Of a DNA stretch of 64,000 nt, positions 9,445-20,842 are shown piece after piece (within the stretch, counting starts at the first letter, position 1; the number at the start of each line of letters is the position of its first letter). The notes under the pieces are model-generated. The model searched no databases. It was not told the DNA's origin and saw only the letters and a list, made by a program, of their open reading frames with translations. The DNA comes from Perilla frutescens (Eukaryota > Streptophyta > Magnoliopsida > Lamiales > Lamiaceae). The DNA is taken from assembly GCA_026008535.1 (NCBI GenBank), contig BRKX01000009.1, forward strand, positions 51,271,001 through 51,335,000, read 5' to 3'. The translations under genes were made by a program, and so were the position numbers.

Positions 9445-12152
9445 CCCCTCAAAATAGACGTGCCATCAGCCACAGAGATTTTGGAGCGAAGAGACTCAAA
9501 GCAGGACTGAGGATGGGGCTTCGTGAGCAGGTAGGCGAGTTGATCAACGGTGTCGACGAAAGAGACAGAGAGAAGACCTTTGGCGGCAAGATCACTGATG
9601 AAGTGAACATCAACAGCAATATGTTTCATACGGGAGTGCTGAATCGGATGCAAAGCAAGGCGAGTGTCACTCATATTGTCACATAACAGACGGGGAGTCA
9701 TGACCATCAAAGGAATGTGAAGCTCATGAAAAAGATAAGTGAGCCAACAGAGCTCGGAAGCAGCCAAGGTAAGAGATCAATATTCAGCATCGATAGACGT
9801 CCGAGCCATGCTAGTTTGCTTCCTAGACTGCCAAGAGATAGGGTTGGCATCGAGAAAGACAATGTAGGTGGAGGTCGACTTGCAATCTCGAGAATCACCC
9901 GTAAAATCAGAATCCGAATAGGCGAGGAGTTGCAAGTCGGTAGGGTGATGAAATAGAAGACCGTGTTGAAAAGTGCCTTTAAGGTAACGAAGCAGTCTCT
10001 TGACTTCACACCAGCAGTGGCCGAAGGAGCAGACATCTGCTGCGCAAGGTGATTCACAATGAAAGCGATATCAGGCCGAGTAAAAGACAAGTATTGAAGA
10101 CCACCGATGGCACTTCGATATTCCGTGGGATCAACATGAGTAAGTGGTGGTGACGATGTCGAGTTACTCGGTATGCGAAGCGGCTTAGCACCATCCATCT
10201 TGTGAAGGCGGAGAAGGTCTACCATATATTTGTGCTGGGGCAGGAAGAGACCTTCACGTCACCATGCAACTTCAATGCTAAGAAAGAAAGATAAAGGACT
10301 GAGGTCTTTGACACTGAACTTAGACTGGAGATGGGTGATGAAGCGTTGGACAAGGGCTGGGCTGGAACCAATGACCAACAAATAATCAACATAGACTAGA
10401 ACCAAGAGACGAACACCATCATGATCAAAAATAAACATGGAGGTGTCAGCCCATGACTATGTGAAGCCGAAGGTCTTTAAACATGAACCAAGAGCGAGAT
10501 ACCACTCTCTAGATGCCTAGCGCAAGCCATAGAGCAACTTACGGAGAAGGCAAACATGTGAGGGGTGAGCCGGGTCTACAAAGCCCTGAGGTTGAGTCAT
10601 GTAGACGGGTGTGGAGAGAGTGCCATGCAAGAAGGCATTGCTGACATCGAGCTGGCGGAGTGGCAAATTAGTAAATAAAGCCGAAGAGAGAACCGTCCGA
10701 ATGGTGGCGGGTTTGACGACTGGACTGAATGTCTCCTGAAAATCAATCTCGTGTCATTGATGAAAACCCTTAGCTACTAAGCGAGCTTTGTAGCACTCAA
10801 TAGTCTCGTTGGGCTTTTGCTTGATCCAAAATACCCATTTACAACCAACAATATTTGCATTAGAAGGTGGTAGAACAAGATCCTAAGTACCATGTTTGTG
10901 GAGAGTAGTGAATTCCTCGGCCATGGCAGCTCTCCAGGAGGCAGATAAAAGAGCCTGGAAACTGTAATAGGTTCGATGTCATTTGAGAGCGGATGTTTCC
11001 GAGGTCAGAATATATTGTTGAGTGCCCGAGTCTGCATGGCATGAGTGCGGCCTGGTGGTCCGGGTTGGTGGCTAGCAGGCAGCGGTGAGGCAGTGATCGA
11101 GGGCGGCGTGCTGGACTCGAGTGGATGAGAAGTAGAGTTAGTGGACTCGGTGGCATCTGGCGACAGGAAAGAGGCCGAGGAAGTCGACGGCTCAGGAGAA
11201 GGATCCGGCGATGGAAAGTGAGTCGGGGAAGGAGGACGAGCCGATGGAAGAGCCTGAACTGAGGACTGTGGCAGCTGTAGTCGGTGCAGAAATTTATTTC
11301 TGTCGGAGTCAGGGAGAGCTGATGTAGCAAAATTCCAGAATGTGAATTCTGAAAATTTAACGCGATAAGAAATAAATATGTGACCTAGGCACTCTGACTT
11401 GTGGAATATCCGATGAAGATACACGGTTTAGATGGAAATTCTAATTTGCAAATATTATAGAATTGAAGCCAAGGAAAGCATATACAACCGAAAGTCCAGA
11501 GTTTGAGATGATTGGGCGGCCGCTTAAACAATATCTCAAAGGGACTAATGGAAGCCGTATTTGATGATGGAGTCCGATTTATTAGATATGCAGCTATCTG
11601 GATAGCAAAAGCCCAATATTGCGGTGGCAGACAAGCATGGTGTAATAAAGCCTAAGATATATCCAATAAATGTCGGTTACGACGTTCAGAAATACCATTT
11701 TGCTGGGGAGTGTGTGGAGCAGTAGTCAACCAATTTATGCTATTAGTGGTCAAGTAGGATTTCAAGGCCAGAAATTCGCCGCCATTGTCACTATAGAAAT
11801 TGCGAATGGGCGTGTGAAACTGTTTCTCAACAAGAGCCCGGAAAATTGGAAAAATATCAGCAACTTGGGATTTAGCATGCGGTGTATATACCCAGTAGTA
11901 GCGACTGTATAGATCAACAAATAACAAAAATTATCTGCACCCATGAATAGCAATGGCGGGCAAAGGACTCCAGACATCAACATATATAAAATCCAATGGG
12001 CAAATAGCATTAAAAGAGGTCTCTCCAAAAGGGAGCCGGTGAGACTTGCTCACATTACATGAAACACAATCAGAATACATAGAGTTTTTAACAGTAGAAA
12101 GTGGTAAATTAAACTTGGACAAAATGGAAGAACTGGTTTGTCTTGAAGGGTG
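9445..12152 (-). pseudogene. Copia pol relic: integrase, reverse transcriptase, RNase H
   Basis: Reading downward from 12152: the end of the pre-integrase zinc region ('CVSCNVSKSHRLPF'), then integrase with 'DVWSP', 'FVDLYSRYYWVYT', 'YSDNGGEF' and 'PHTPQQNGISERRNRHLLD'. A degenerate RT follows (10800-10000) with the remnant 'LVYVDY' for the YVDD box near 10390, then 'MVDLLRLHKMDGAKPLRIP' and 'YRSAIGGLQYLSFTRPDIAF'. RNase H ends in 'HSRMKHIAVDVHFISDL' and 'LLTKPHPQSCFESLRSKI'. Several frameshifts and stops make it non-functional. The style resembles the Ale/Retrofit group, but lineage assignment needs a tree. Confidence 0.8.
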
Positions 12153-12788
12153 TCTCATAAAATAAATGTAAAATATAAAGCAATGTAAAAATGTGGGTGA
12201 GGTGTATCTTTTAAAAAAAAATAGAAATATGCATTATTAATTAAAAAAGTGTTACCGTGAAAAATTTAGGTTAACATGTGGTGCATTTAAAGTGATCGAT
12301 AATTATAAAAGTATATTTTACTAAAGAGTGTAAAGAAATCACCGCTCTCTTTTTAGAAATAATTCTAAGAGCATACAGATAAATTTGAATTCAAGCCTAC
12401 GATACCTAGGCTACAAAATATAATAAAAGAAGCCCTTGCCCTCCTCACAGGTCGTCATCCATATATACACTTCTCAGGACTTGTCAGAGCTTAAAGCATT
12501 CATGCATCGATGCACCACACATTATCACTTTCACCTATAATGCATGAACTACATGAGCTAAAGCTCAGTAAGCAGAAATCATGCTAATGCATGTCCACTG
12601 ACACTCACAATGCATATGCAATATGCAATACCACCATAAATGTCAAATGCTCGTGAATAAAATCCATTTATGTCATCTCAAAAACTTTTTCATTGTTTAG
12701 GAACTTGGCTCCCTTCACCAAACACCAACATGAGTCATGAGCTCATAATATAATCAATATCAATTGGCCAAATTGTGATTAGTGTACT

Positions 12789-14498
12789 TGACAAGTCTAA
12801 TTTCTCTCATTTTTTTGGAGTCTTTTTCTCGTTCTTTTATTCTTGTTTTTGTTCTTTAGAGTCGGAAAGAGCCAGAAATATGAGCAGGGGCGTGAAGAGA
12901 GTAAAATCACGAACTGTGGGCATTTTGGAGCTGAAATACGATGATGCAAGCTCGATGAGATTTTAATAGCACCAATCTCCATGAAAGGTGCCAGCTTGTA
13001 GAGTCCATCGCATTTCAATGTTGCTGAGAAATGGCCGTTTGCCCACAAGACTCAAGGAGATTCTAATCCTGGCAGACTTGTCATGGGCACAACGCGAGAA
13101 GTTCGGCAGAAGTCATCCAAGATATTCCAGATTCCGTTCAATAAGGAAAGAAGATCATGTCAAAAATGATATTACCAAATCTGGAGATGATATCTTAAAG
13201 CTTCTAGAAGACCAATCTTCTCCATAAGGAAATCGTCCTCCTGTGGGCGTGAGCTAAAGAGATAGAATTAGAATTTACTCTACAAGGAAAGTTGACCTAT
13301 CTCTACAAGGAAAGTTGATCTGTCCATACAAGGAAAGTGCAGCTGCCAGAAAAGGAAAGAATGGGCACGCCGACAGACAGTCCAGAATTAAGTCTTTTCA
13401 TGGGCCGATTTGAGCTTCAAACTTACTTGTGGCCCAAAGATGCTAGGAATTCGACCTACCTGTATAAATACCACTAGAGAGGATCATTTACACACGACAG
13501 AAAGATCTAAAAACACAACAAATCATCCAGATCCATATTTTTAGTTTTAGTTCTTTATTTTCTAGCAATTTCCCTGGGCCTTATGCCATCGGAACGTAGG
13601 ATTTCCAGTTTATGTTGTTAAGTTCGGCGTTGGAGTCGAGACTCATTTCTTATTTATTTCAGTAAGTTTTTATTTAATTTCATGTCTTTAAATATTATCT
13701 TTATGTTTATGTCTAGCATGCGTGGCTAGATCTTTTATTTCGGATTGAATGGAGATGATAACTTAACAAACATGTGAAAACCGTGAGACAGTTTGGGCAT
13801 AACATTGTGTGAATTTAGTTTCCGTCGTGTATTGTTTTCTTTGTTACACTAAAGCATGTTAAGCTAATTAATGTGGCTGATCACTCGTTAATTAGAATTG
13901 GACATGCTAAATCTATACATGGTCAATGAATCGTAACTGTGTGTTGATCATAAAGGGACTGGGTACATCACGGGGTATTGTGGGCACATGAGAAATCAGT
14001 GTTTGCAATAGATCTGGGTCTGTCTAGGGCATAAAGTTGCTTGTTGCTTACAATCAAATGAGAAATCAGGGTTGGGTAACAAGTTATGGTTTTGGGGATG
14101 AGAAATCATCTTTAATCTAATCTGAAAGGATAGATTGGGCACAAATGAAGAAATTCGGGTGTCTTTAACTGGATGATTTAATTCACATAAGAAATCTGTA
14201 TGCCCATGATCAGGAAAATGTTTGTTAAGTTTAATTCGAAGTTCTAATCCGGAATACGTTACTACTAATCTTTTCCTTTCTTGTTTTATTTAGTTTTGTT
14301 ATTTAGTTTACAGTATTTACATACAAAGTACGGAGACCACAACAACCCAAACTCTTTTTAAGCTGGTGACATTGAAAGATAGAGTTTGCGGCTCCTCGTG
14401 GGATTGACCCTTTACTCACATTGCTGGCTATGCCCGCTGTGGGCATAAGGATAAGTCTCTCTTGAGATTTATTCTGACCGCGAAACGATCACGCGTCA
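12789..14498 (+). mobile_element. Solo LTR (1710 bp) of a Ty3/Gypsy-like element
   Basis: The ends are TGACAAG...CGCGTCA (TG...CA with a short inverted TGAC/GTCA) and the flanks carry a perfect 5-bp duplication, GTACT (12784-12788 and 14499-14503). Inside are a TATA-like box in 'CTGTATAAATACC' near 13460 and a long leader. Near the 3' end comes 'CCTCGTGGGATTGACCC', the kind of phrase seen at the 3' ends of Athila/Tat-type LTRs. There is no internal coding region, so it is a solo LTR left by recombination. The Athila/Tat label is an inference from that phrase. Confidence 0.75.
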
Positions 14499-15256
14499 GT
14501 ACTCATGTGGCTTATCCTTCCCGAACCCCAAGGGACATGCCCCCTACATGTTCACTTTGATCCCACATGAAAGTCATCCCACATCAGCCACTCATCATCT
14601 CAAAGTTGCAGTCGAAGTGGGCCATCCTCCCTGGACCCCAAGGGACACGCTCTCTGTATATTTTCTTTGATCCCACATGGAAGTCATCCCATTCGAGGCA
14701 CAATATACAACACATCACAACACGGGCTAGTGGTGACCAATCCCAAACAAAACATTTTCTCTCTCTGAAAATCATTTCATGCATGCAACCTCGATAATGT
14801 CTACATGACATGTATGCATATGCTCGTGCTCATATATAATATATTCAATGCAACATAATACAATATCACAAGTATATCACATTACACAATCAAACAATAT
14901 AGCATAATAATAAATAATAATAATAAATAATAAATATATATAGTCAAATAATAATATGTTCATGCATTGTAGTTGCAGATGGAATTCTACTTACCTTGAA
15001 TCTGTAGCTTATGCTATCTGAAATCCTAGACCAAGCACTTTCTCAATAAAGTCTATTCAAACTGTATTACAAAATTCAATATACAAATTATGAAACAAAA
15101 TAGTGATAGCTATTTATATACAATTAACCTTTCTAATCAAGTAGACTATTCTCTACTCAATTCATTCGTTTATAATTAGAAATCTAAACATGATCATTTA
15201 GTCACTTTATTTTGGTTACTGAACCAACTATTTAGATGCTTACTTTATAATTATTC

Positions 15257-15295
<39 letters not shown>

Positions 15296-15304
15296 GATAA
15301 TGAA
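15257..15304 (+). repeat. Microsatellite (AAT/GATAAT)n
   Basis: A run of AATAAT units passes into about six GATAAT units. It lies in the AT-rich body of the presumed solo LTR at 12158-16311. A second simple run, (AT)n, lies at about 16083-16113. Confidence 0.8.
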
Positions 15305-16079
15305 CTACAATAAATTAATAAAACTTATCACTAATCAAACCTCTGCACTTTGTTTTTATAACAGTAAATGGTATTTATTTCATGATGAGAATCAATTATA
15401 AACTCTTCCATTGAAATATACATAGTCTAATTAATCAAAATAAAAGCATAATATTGTCGTAAATTCAACTAAAGTCAATATGGGATTACAAACTTTCAAT
15501 ACAATTAATAACAAAATTCTCTCATCTAATTAAGTATGCTTCTGGTGTGATTTTTAGGATGGAAATCATTTATTTCAAATTTATGTTTTTTTAATAACAT
15601 AAGAATTATAATGAAACTCATTTTATATAATAAATTCGCAATATATTATACACCAATTATTCATACCTTTATGACCAATTTCATACCTTAAGAAATATAA
15701 ATTAATCAAAACACTAACCTCCAACTGCAAACTTTCCTCAACATATGCGAATTGATTTTTGGGTGAAAACTATTTATCTTAATTAATTAAGAATGGTATA
15801 AAAATAAATCCACATCTCATATATCCATTCAAGTTACTATATAACATGCAAACTCATTAATCTTTTTGAAGGACACGTGCATATAACCATCGCATTCTAC
15901 CTATCAATTTTCCATAGTTACGTGTAATTAAGATAGCATAGTAAATTTTATTTTTTCTTTTGTTTTTCCACTAACCTTAGCTTATATTTGTATCCAAATA
16001 TATCATTATAATAATCTATTAATTAGAATAAGATATATATTATGTATACATATGTATTTTTTCTATTTATTATATATGT

Positions 16080-16113
<34 letters not shown>

Positions 16114-16311
16114 TTTCTTTTATGTTAATTGAACTTTAAATCTAGAAATCATTTACTTATATCAAATAACCTATATGAAATAATCAAAAGGCATAGTGAA
16201 GTTGACACATGCATGTTCTACATAAAAGTAATTAGTTTGTAAATAAGCATATATGAAATATAACATGTAAATTATAAATGTTAGTGAGCTGTGAGAGGCT
16301 CGGGTATTACA

Positions 16312-17735
16312 TCCCAGACCAGCATGCCAATGATGAGGAGTTCTCCGGACGCCAAGGGCAGCGGATTTAGGATGAGAACTAGTAATCGGTGCTGACAAAA
16401 GATATGATCCATCAATGAATGACCCTCTATTCAAAGGGGGCCCTCGTGCTGTGATCCTTGATAAGAAAATAATATGGAAAAAATTCCATTGATACTCTGT
16501 TCGCCTTAGTGAACTAATGAACAGATAATAAGTTGCGTGACGCATCAGGAACCTGCAAAATATCAGAGAGAATATAAGAACAACCAGGAGTACGAATAAC
16601 AGATGTATCGGTGTGAGTAATAGGCATACCAGTTCCATTTGCAGCTTAAATTTCATATGTACCAGCATATTCATAATGGATAGACAGATTGCATTAATAA
16701 CATTATGAGAAGCCCCGGTGTCCACAAGCTAGTTGTTAGGTGGCGGAAGATAGTGATAGCCGGAAGATAGATGGCCAGGAGACTGAGCGGAGTGAGCATA
16801 AGGCGGAGGCTGAGGCTGGCGACGACAGGAGAGAGTCGTATGCCTGGTATATCCACAAAGCTGACAAACCACAGATGGTTGGCGGTTGAAGTTGTTGTAA
16901 GTATAGCCACCACCACAGTCTCGATGGCGTCCGTCTCCACGGCCTGAATTCTGGGAGTGGCCGCGGCCTTAGTCGGGGCGAGGGTTCTGCTACCGCAGCT
17001 GGGAGTCGAAGTAGTTGGACTGGGCAAAGCTGGCGGTGGTGACGAGCTGGGTCAAGTCAGACTCGGCCTGCTTGAGATAGAGCTCATGCTTAATCAGACG
17101 ATCTCATAATTCCTCAAAACGAAAGGGTGTTTCACGAGTGTGAACAACACTAATCAAATCACGATAGGCAGGGCCAAGGCCGTCTATGATGTATAGAGTG
17201 AGATCGTCATCTTTGACTGGAGAATCAATGAGGCTAAGTTCATTAGTTAGCCTTAATGTAAGTGACATATTCACTAATCGAACGAGAGCCGATTGAAGCT
17301 TTGTTGAGGGGGGACTTGAGATGCACCACATGTGCTCGAGAGGTGCTTGTAAAAGCATGAGTGAGCGAAACCCAGACTACAGTGAAGGTGTAGACGGAGG
17401 AGATTAGCGGCAAGATATCGGCCGCGATTGAGCCGAGAAGAACGTCTAAGATTAACTGGTCCTAGTGGAACAAGTGAGCAGAACCGACAGGATCCGCGGT
17501 GTTGTCGGGTTGCGGGATATCACCGATGACATACACGATGAGTGTGAGACCATTGAGGGCAGCGCTGATGAACAATCGCCATGATGCATAGTTGGAGTTG
17601 GTGAGGGTGATGGGAATATTATGGTGAGTAGTGATGGGAGTGATGGAAAATGTTGTGGCAGTGAGATCTATGATGGGTTCGATGTTCGTGGTTTGGCCGT
17701 CAGGTTTGGGGACTTCCGTCAATATAGCTTGCGAG
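16312..17735 (-). pseudogene. Copia gag and protease relic
   Basis: Reading downward from about 17725: gag begins near 'MTEVPKPDGQTTN' with the family-typical 'HNIPITLTNSNYASWRLF' block. It continues through 'MSLTLRLTNELS' and 'YIIDGLGPAYRDLISVV' to a CCHC zinc knuckle, C-QL-C-GYTR-H-TTLS-C, near 16815-16860 (read in a frame shifted from the longest ORF). Protease follows with 'DTGASHNVIN' near 16700-16725. The pre-integrase block 'HWHAGLG' near 16320 is cut by the solo-LTR insertion. Stops and frameshifts separate the blocks, so nothing complete could be made. Confidence 0.75.
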
Positions 17736-17807
17736 AGGGAATGCTAGGGTGTGCGTCGAGAGATGGGGTACGGGTAAGGTTAGTATCAATTAGTCTAAGT
17801 AGAGAGA

Positions 17808-17821
17808 GGCTCATGATACCA
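17808..17821 (-). other. Primer-binding site of the TA...TA Copia element
   Basis: On the minus strand TGGTATCATGAGCC directly follows the LTR end. It matches the usual plant Copia primer site complementary to initiator methionine tRNA (TGGTATCAGAGC) except for one inserted base. Confidence 0.8.
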
Positions 17822-18039
17822 TATAAGAGATATCAAGACTCAATGATGTAAGGGGAAAAAGATATTTTCTTATTATGTGTGTGACAAGTATTTATACAAG
17901 GAGATAGAACTCGCTAGAATTACAATCAAGGATATTCACAAAATAATATACAAAAAATAAGAATGTCTAAGTATTCTATTTTCCGGATATGTGGTGATCT
18001 TGAATATCTTTACTACCAAGTAAAGATATTTCCTTAATA
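17822..18039 (-). repeat. 5' LTR of the TA...TA Copia element
   Basis: 218 bp, paired with 9224-9441. On the minus strand it contains 'CTTGTATAAATACTTGTC', a TATA-like promoter core near 17885-17900. The adjacent target repeat is TTAAT at 18040-18044. Confidence 0.85.
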
Positions 18040-18044
18040 TTAAT

Positions 18045-19007
18045 CACCATCATCAGTCTATCCTACTGGGGTGTGCTTTGTTGTCACACAAAGATGCTTC
18101 ATTGTTCAAACGTTTTTTTTTTCTAATTGGTTGGAAGTAATGGGAGGTGTTCAACCTGTGACAATGTTAACCGATCAGTGCGATAATATTCGAATTGCCC
18201 TGAGGGAAGTGATGCACACCATCCACCGGTTGTGCCTATGGTATATTTTGTCTAAGACAACATAAAAGTTCAAAGAGGTTGCCGAGTTTGATAAGATGGT
18301 GTCTGAATTTAATGCGATGATCTACGATAGCGTTACGATTAGTGAATTTGAAACAAGGTGGGCTGAATTCACAGTGACATATGGGCTCGAAAATAATAGA
18401 TGGCTTAGAGACATCTACAACGAAAGGCAAAGTTGGATACCTGTGTACTTGAACAATGTTTTTTGGGCTGGTATGGTCTCTACACAAAGAAGTGAGTCAA
18501 TGCATTCTTTCTTTCGACAATTATATCAACTCAAAGAGCACATTGAAGCAATTCGTGGAACAATACGAGATTGCTGTTTGCTACAAGATTCATAAGGAGA
18601 TGTGGGCCGACTTTGATTCAAAGTGTAAGCTAAGAAGGTGTATATCAAATTTTAAAGGGGAGGAGTAATTTGGAAAGGTATACACAAACAACATTTTCGA
18701 GCAATTTCATTGTGAAATCAGGCTAATGTGGAATTGCAACATCAAACATGATCCCATCATCATTGGAGGAGTGGGGAGTTATGAAGTATTTGAAAATACC
18801 ATTTTGAACAATTGGTATCATAAAGAATTTTCATTCACGGTAGAGTATAGACCTATTGGACAATATTTAGATTGCAATTGTCGGAAGTTTGATTCTAAGG
18901 GAATTCGATGCAGTCATATATTGAAGGTTCTAGCTTCAAAGGATATTTGTTCTGTAAATGAGAGATACATACTAAGAAGATGGAGAAAGGATGTGTCATT
19001 ATATTAA
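18045..19007 (+). pseudogene. FAR1/MULE-type transposase relic, 3' part
   Basis: This continues the frame interrupted at 9223. It opens with 'HHHQSILLGCALLSHKD', then 'WLEVMGGVQPVTMLTDQCD' (second catalytic Asp region), 'ALREVMHTIHRLCLWYI' (the family H-x2-C motif), 'WIPVYLNNVFWAGMVSTQRS' and 'ESMHSFFRQ' (the Glu region). It ends with a SWIM zinc finger, D-C-N-C...R-C-S-H, at about 18872-18913, and a stop at 19005-19007. A stop near 18262 and a frameshift near 18540 add to the damage. The order (FAR1 zinc domain, MULE core, SWIM) matches full-length FAR1-related proteins. Both halves together would be of ordinary family length. Confidence 0.85.
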
Positions 19008-20425
19008 AGGATACATATATATTCGATTTTTTTGAAAGGGCATATCTATTTTGACTTATTTTGCAATTTATGAAGATAGATTTTAATATTTTTAATTAAT
19101 TAATGGGTGGTAATTGAATAGACCCGACATATGAAGATATGCATTCATTTTTTGATTTTTTTGGATTAAAAGATTGTATAGATACATTATATTTTTTTTA
19201 TTAAATACTAAAGAGATAAATTAATGGGGTGTGATACGATGAAATTGAAATAAGTGCTTTTAGGATTTTTGCATGCATTAATGACCAATAACCAATAAAT
19301 AATAAATTAATGAGGCGGCTCATCAGAATTATTTAATTTAAATTATTTCCATTACATTTATTGCATACATTACTGACTATTAACAAAAAAAATATTCCTA
19401 AGATGAACTCGGACGCCTCATCAAAAATTAATTTAGTTTAATTTTTAGAAATTAAAAGGTCAATGAAAGAGGTGCATTTATGGTTTGGTTGCATTTATGT
19501 CAGGTGAATTATGGTTGAGACTAAAAAGAAGGAACAAATCAAATGCAAATCTTTTTAGTACAAATAAACACAATTTTGACGTGTAAGATGCATCATTTTT
19601 TATTTTAAATGAATATTTTTTTCCATAAATGCTTTTAGGGTTTGGTTGCATTGATGACATCTAAATGATAGTTGAGTATAAAAAGGACCTAATCAAATTT
19701 AAGTAGTAGGGCAATCAATTTATCTCAATTTTCTTTACAAAATTATTTTCCTTCATAATTTGTATGATTTTTTAAATAAAAAATTAGAATTAATGGATTT
19801 AGGGTTTCATAACATTAGTGAGAAGGAAAGATGGTTGAGTCTAAAATGGAACAAAACGATGTGCGTCCTCACATTTATCAATAAACCCTAGTCAATAGTA
19901 ATCATTCATTTGTAACCATATATTCACTAAAGTTCATGAAAAAATTGAACAATTTGAAAATTCATCACTAATTTTCATTATACTATAAACTACATTTCGA
20001 ATATAGTTTGGGAAAATTGAAATTTCATTTAATCCCGGAGCACTATGTATATACTACCTAAACTGTACCATATATAGTTTTATTTTATTAATATATACTA
20101 TATAATTAGTAAATTGGTAAATGTATTTTCATTAAACTATAAACTATATTTTAAAAATTTATTAAATCTTGACTGACCTAAAAAAATCCATGCTACAACA
20201 TAAATGTGAGGTGGTTTGGTTACTAGTCTTTTCTTGATTTTAATGAAGAACATTCTTTTATATATTGTAGTTGTAATTATAACTTCATCATCTAAAACAT
20301 AACATTTTTTTTCTATTTTTGCATTCAATCCTAAAATAACTATGTCTTGGTCCAAATCTGATGAGGCCGTGTTTGTTAGTTTCTTACATATAAGGGTCGG
20401 GTTCGTCGATCTTTCTCATCACCGT
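19008..20425. other. AT-rich DNA with degenerate repeats, no gene
   Basis: Three diverged repeats of a phrase like 'TTTGGTTGCATTTATG ... TGGTTGAGACTAAAAAG' occur near 19480, 19640 and 19800. Telomere-like 'TTTAGGGTTT' occurs at 19635 and 19798. I recognise no coding sequence. A 3' TIR for the FAR1-like element was looked for here and not found. Confidence 0.45.
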
Positions 20426-20432
20426 GTACTAT

Positions 20433-20842
20433 AGAGGTTCTACATAACCTCGCGAGGTTGTTGTCTGAAGCTCGGTATCGTCATTTTCGGACCATCGAAC
20501 GTCATTAAATTGAATGAATTGAAGCAGCTCTTTTATTTCTTCGAAAAACTTCAAAAGCAGCCAGGAATCAACTACGATGAAGAGAGCAACCGTGTCACCT
20601 TCACTGATGCCTATTTCAGTCGTTTCAACGATATTAGCTATGTAAGTATACAATACCTTTTCATCATCTTTATTCTTAAAATGACATTAATTTGCATCTA
20701 TTTCACTATAGGAGTGTGAGATGCACATATAGTTTCGATTGAATGGAATGTCAGAGTACCGTGTAATTCGTGACATTGTTGAGATTGAAGGCGCGATGAA
20801 GCTTGATTTTGGGAGTTTAATTAATATGGTTGCTTAAGAATT
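20433..20842 (+). pseudogene. Unrecognised two-exon coding fragment
   Basis: I do not recognise the family. The first piece reads 'GIVIFGPSNVIKLNELKQLF' and continues '...KLQKQPGINYDEESNRVTF' to 'FNDISY' at 20641. A consistent intron follows (GTAAGT at 20642, CTATAG ending at 20711). The second piece reads 'ECEMHI', a stop, then 'FRLNGMSEYRVIRDIVEIEG' and 'LDFGSLINMVA' before a stop near 20837. The mix of good codons, a plausible intron and an internal stop suggests a partial, decayed host gene. No start codon is evident upstream. It could instead be chance, but the composition stands out from the AT-rich surroundings. Confidence 0.35.

Larger units (their letters stand above)
12158..16311 (-). 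mobile_element. Probable Ty3/Gypsy (chromovirus-type) solo LTR nested in the Copia element
   Basis: Both junctions fall inside the Copia pre-integrase coding region: excising the insert rejoins the frame for the expected G-L-G-H-P run. The flanking 5-bp repeats are TCTCA (12153-12157) and TCCCA (16312-16316), one mismatch. On the minus strand the insert begins TGTAATACCCGAGCC, a start shared by many plant Tekay/Del-like LTRs. Without the 1.7 kb element nested in it, the length is about 2.44 kb. No gag or pol is visible inside. The distal end (TTTTA) is not the canonical CA, so either the end has mutated or the class is wrong. Confidence 0.5.
9224..18039 (-). mobile_element. Ty1/Copia retrotransposon with TA...TA ends, inserted in the FAR1-like relic
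   Basis: Two 218-bp LTRs (9224-9441 and 17822-18039) are flanked by a perfect 5-bp repeat, TTAAT (9219-9223 and 18040-18044). Removing the element and one TTAAT restores the FAR1-type frame at that point. On the minus strand the LTR begins TATTAAG and ends CTTATA, not TG...CA. A primer-binding site TGGTATCATGAGCC directly abuts the 5' LTR (from 17821 downward), as expected for initiator-Met tRNA. The coding order on the minus strand is gag, protease, integrase, RT, RNase H, which is Copia order. All coding parts carry stops and frameshifts. I count about 8 differences between the LTRs (about 4%). A 4.15 kb insertion (12158-16311) separates protease/pre-integrase from integrase. Confidence 0.9.

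Noticed and set aside
9717..9956. Plus-strand ORFs inside the TA...TA Copia (also 11670-11912, 17621-17851)
   Set aside because: They overlap recognisable pol or gag on the minus strand and show no motif of their own.
12775..13227. ORFs within the solo LTR (both strands)
   Set aside because: They lie in a non-coding LTR with exact ends and target duplication, and have no domain signature.
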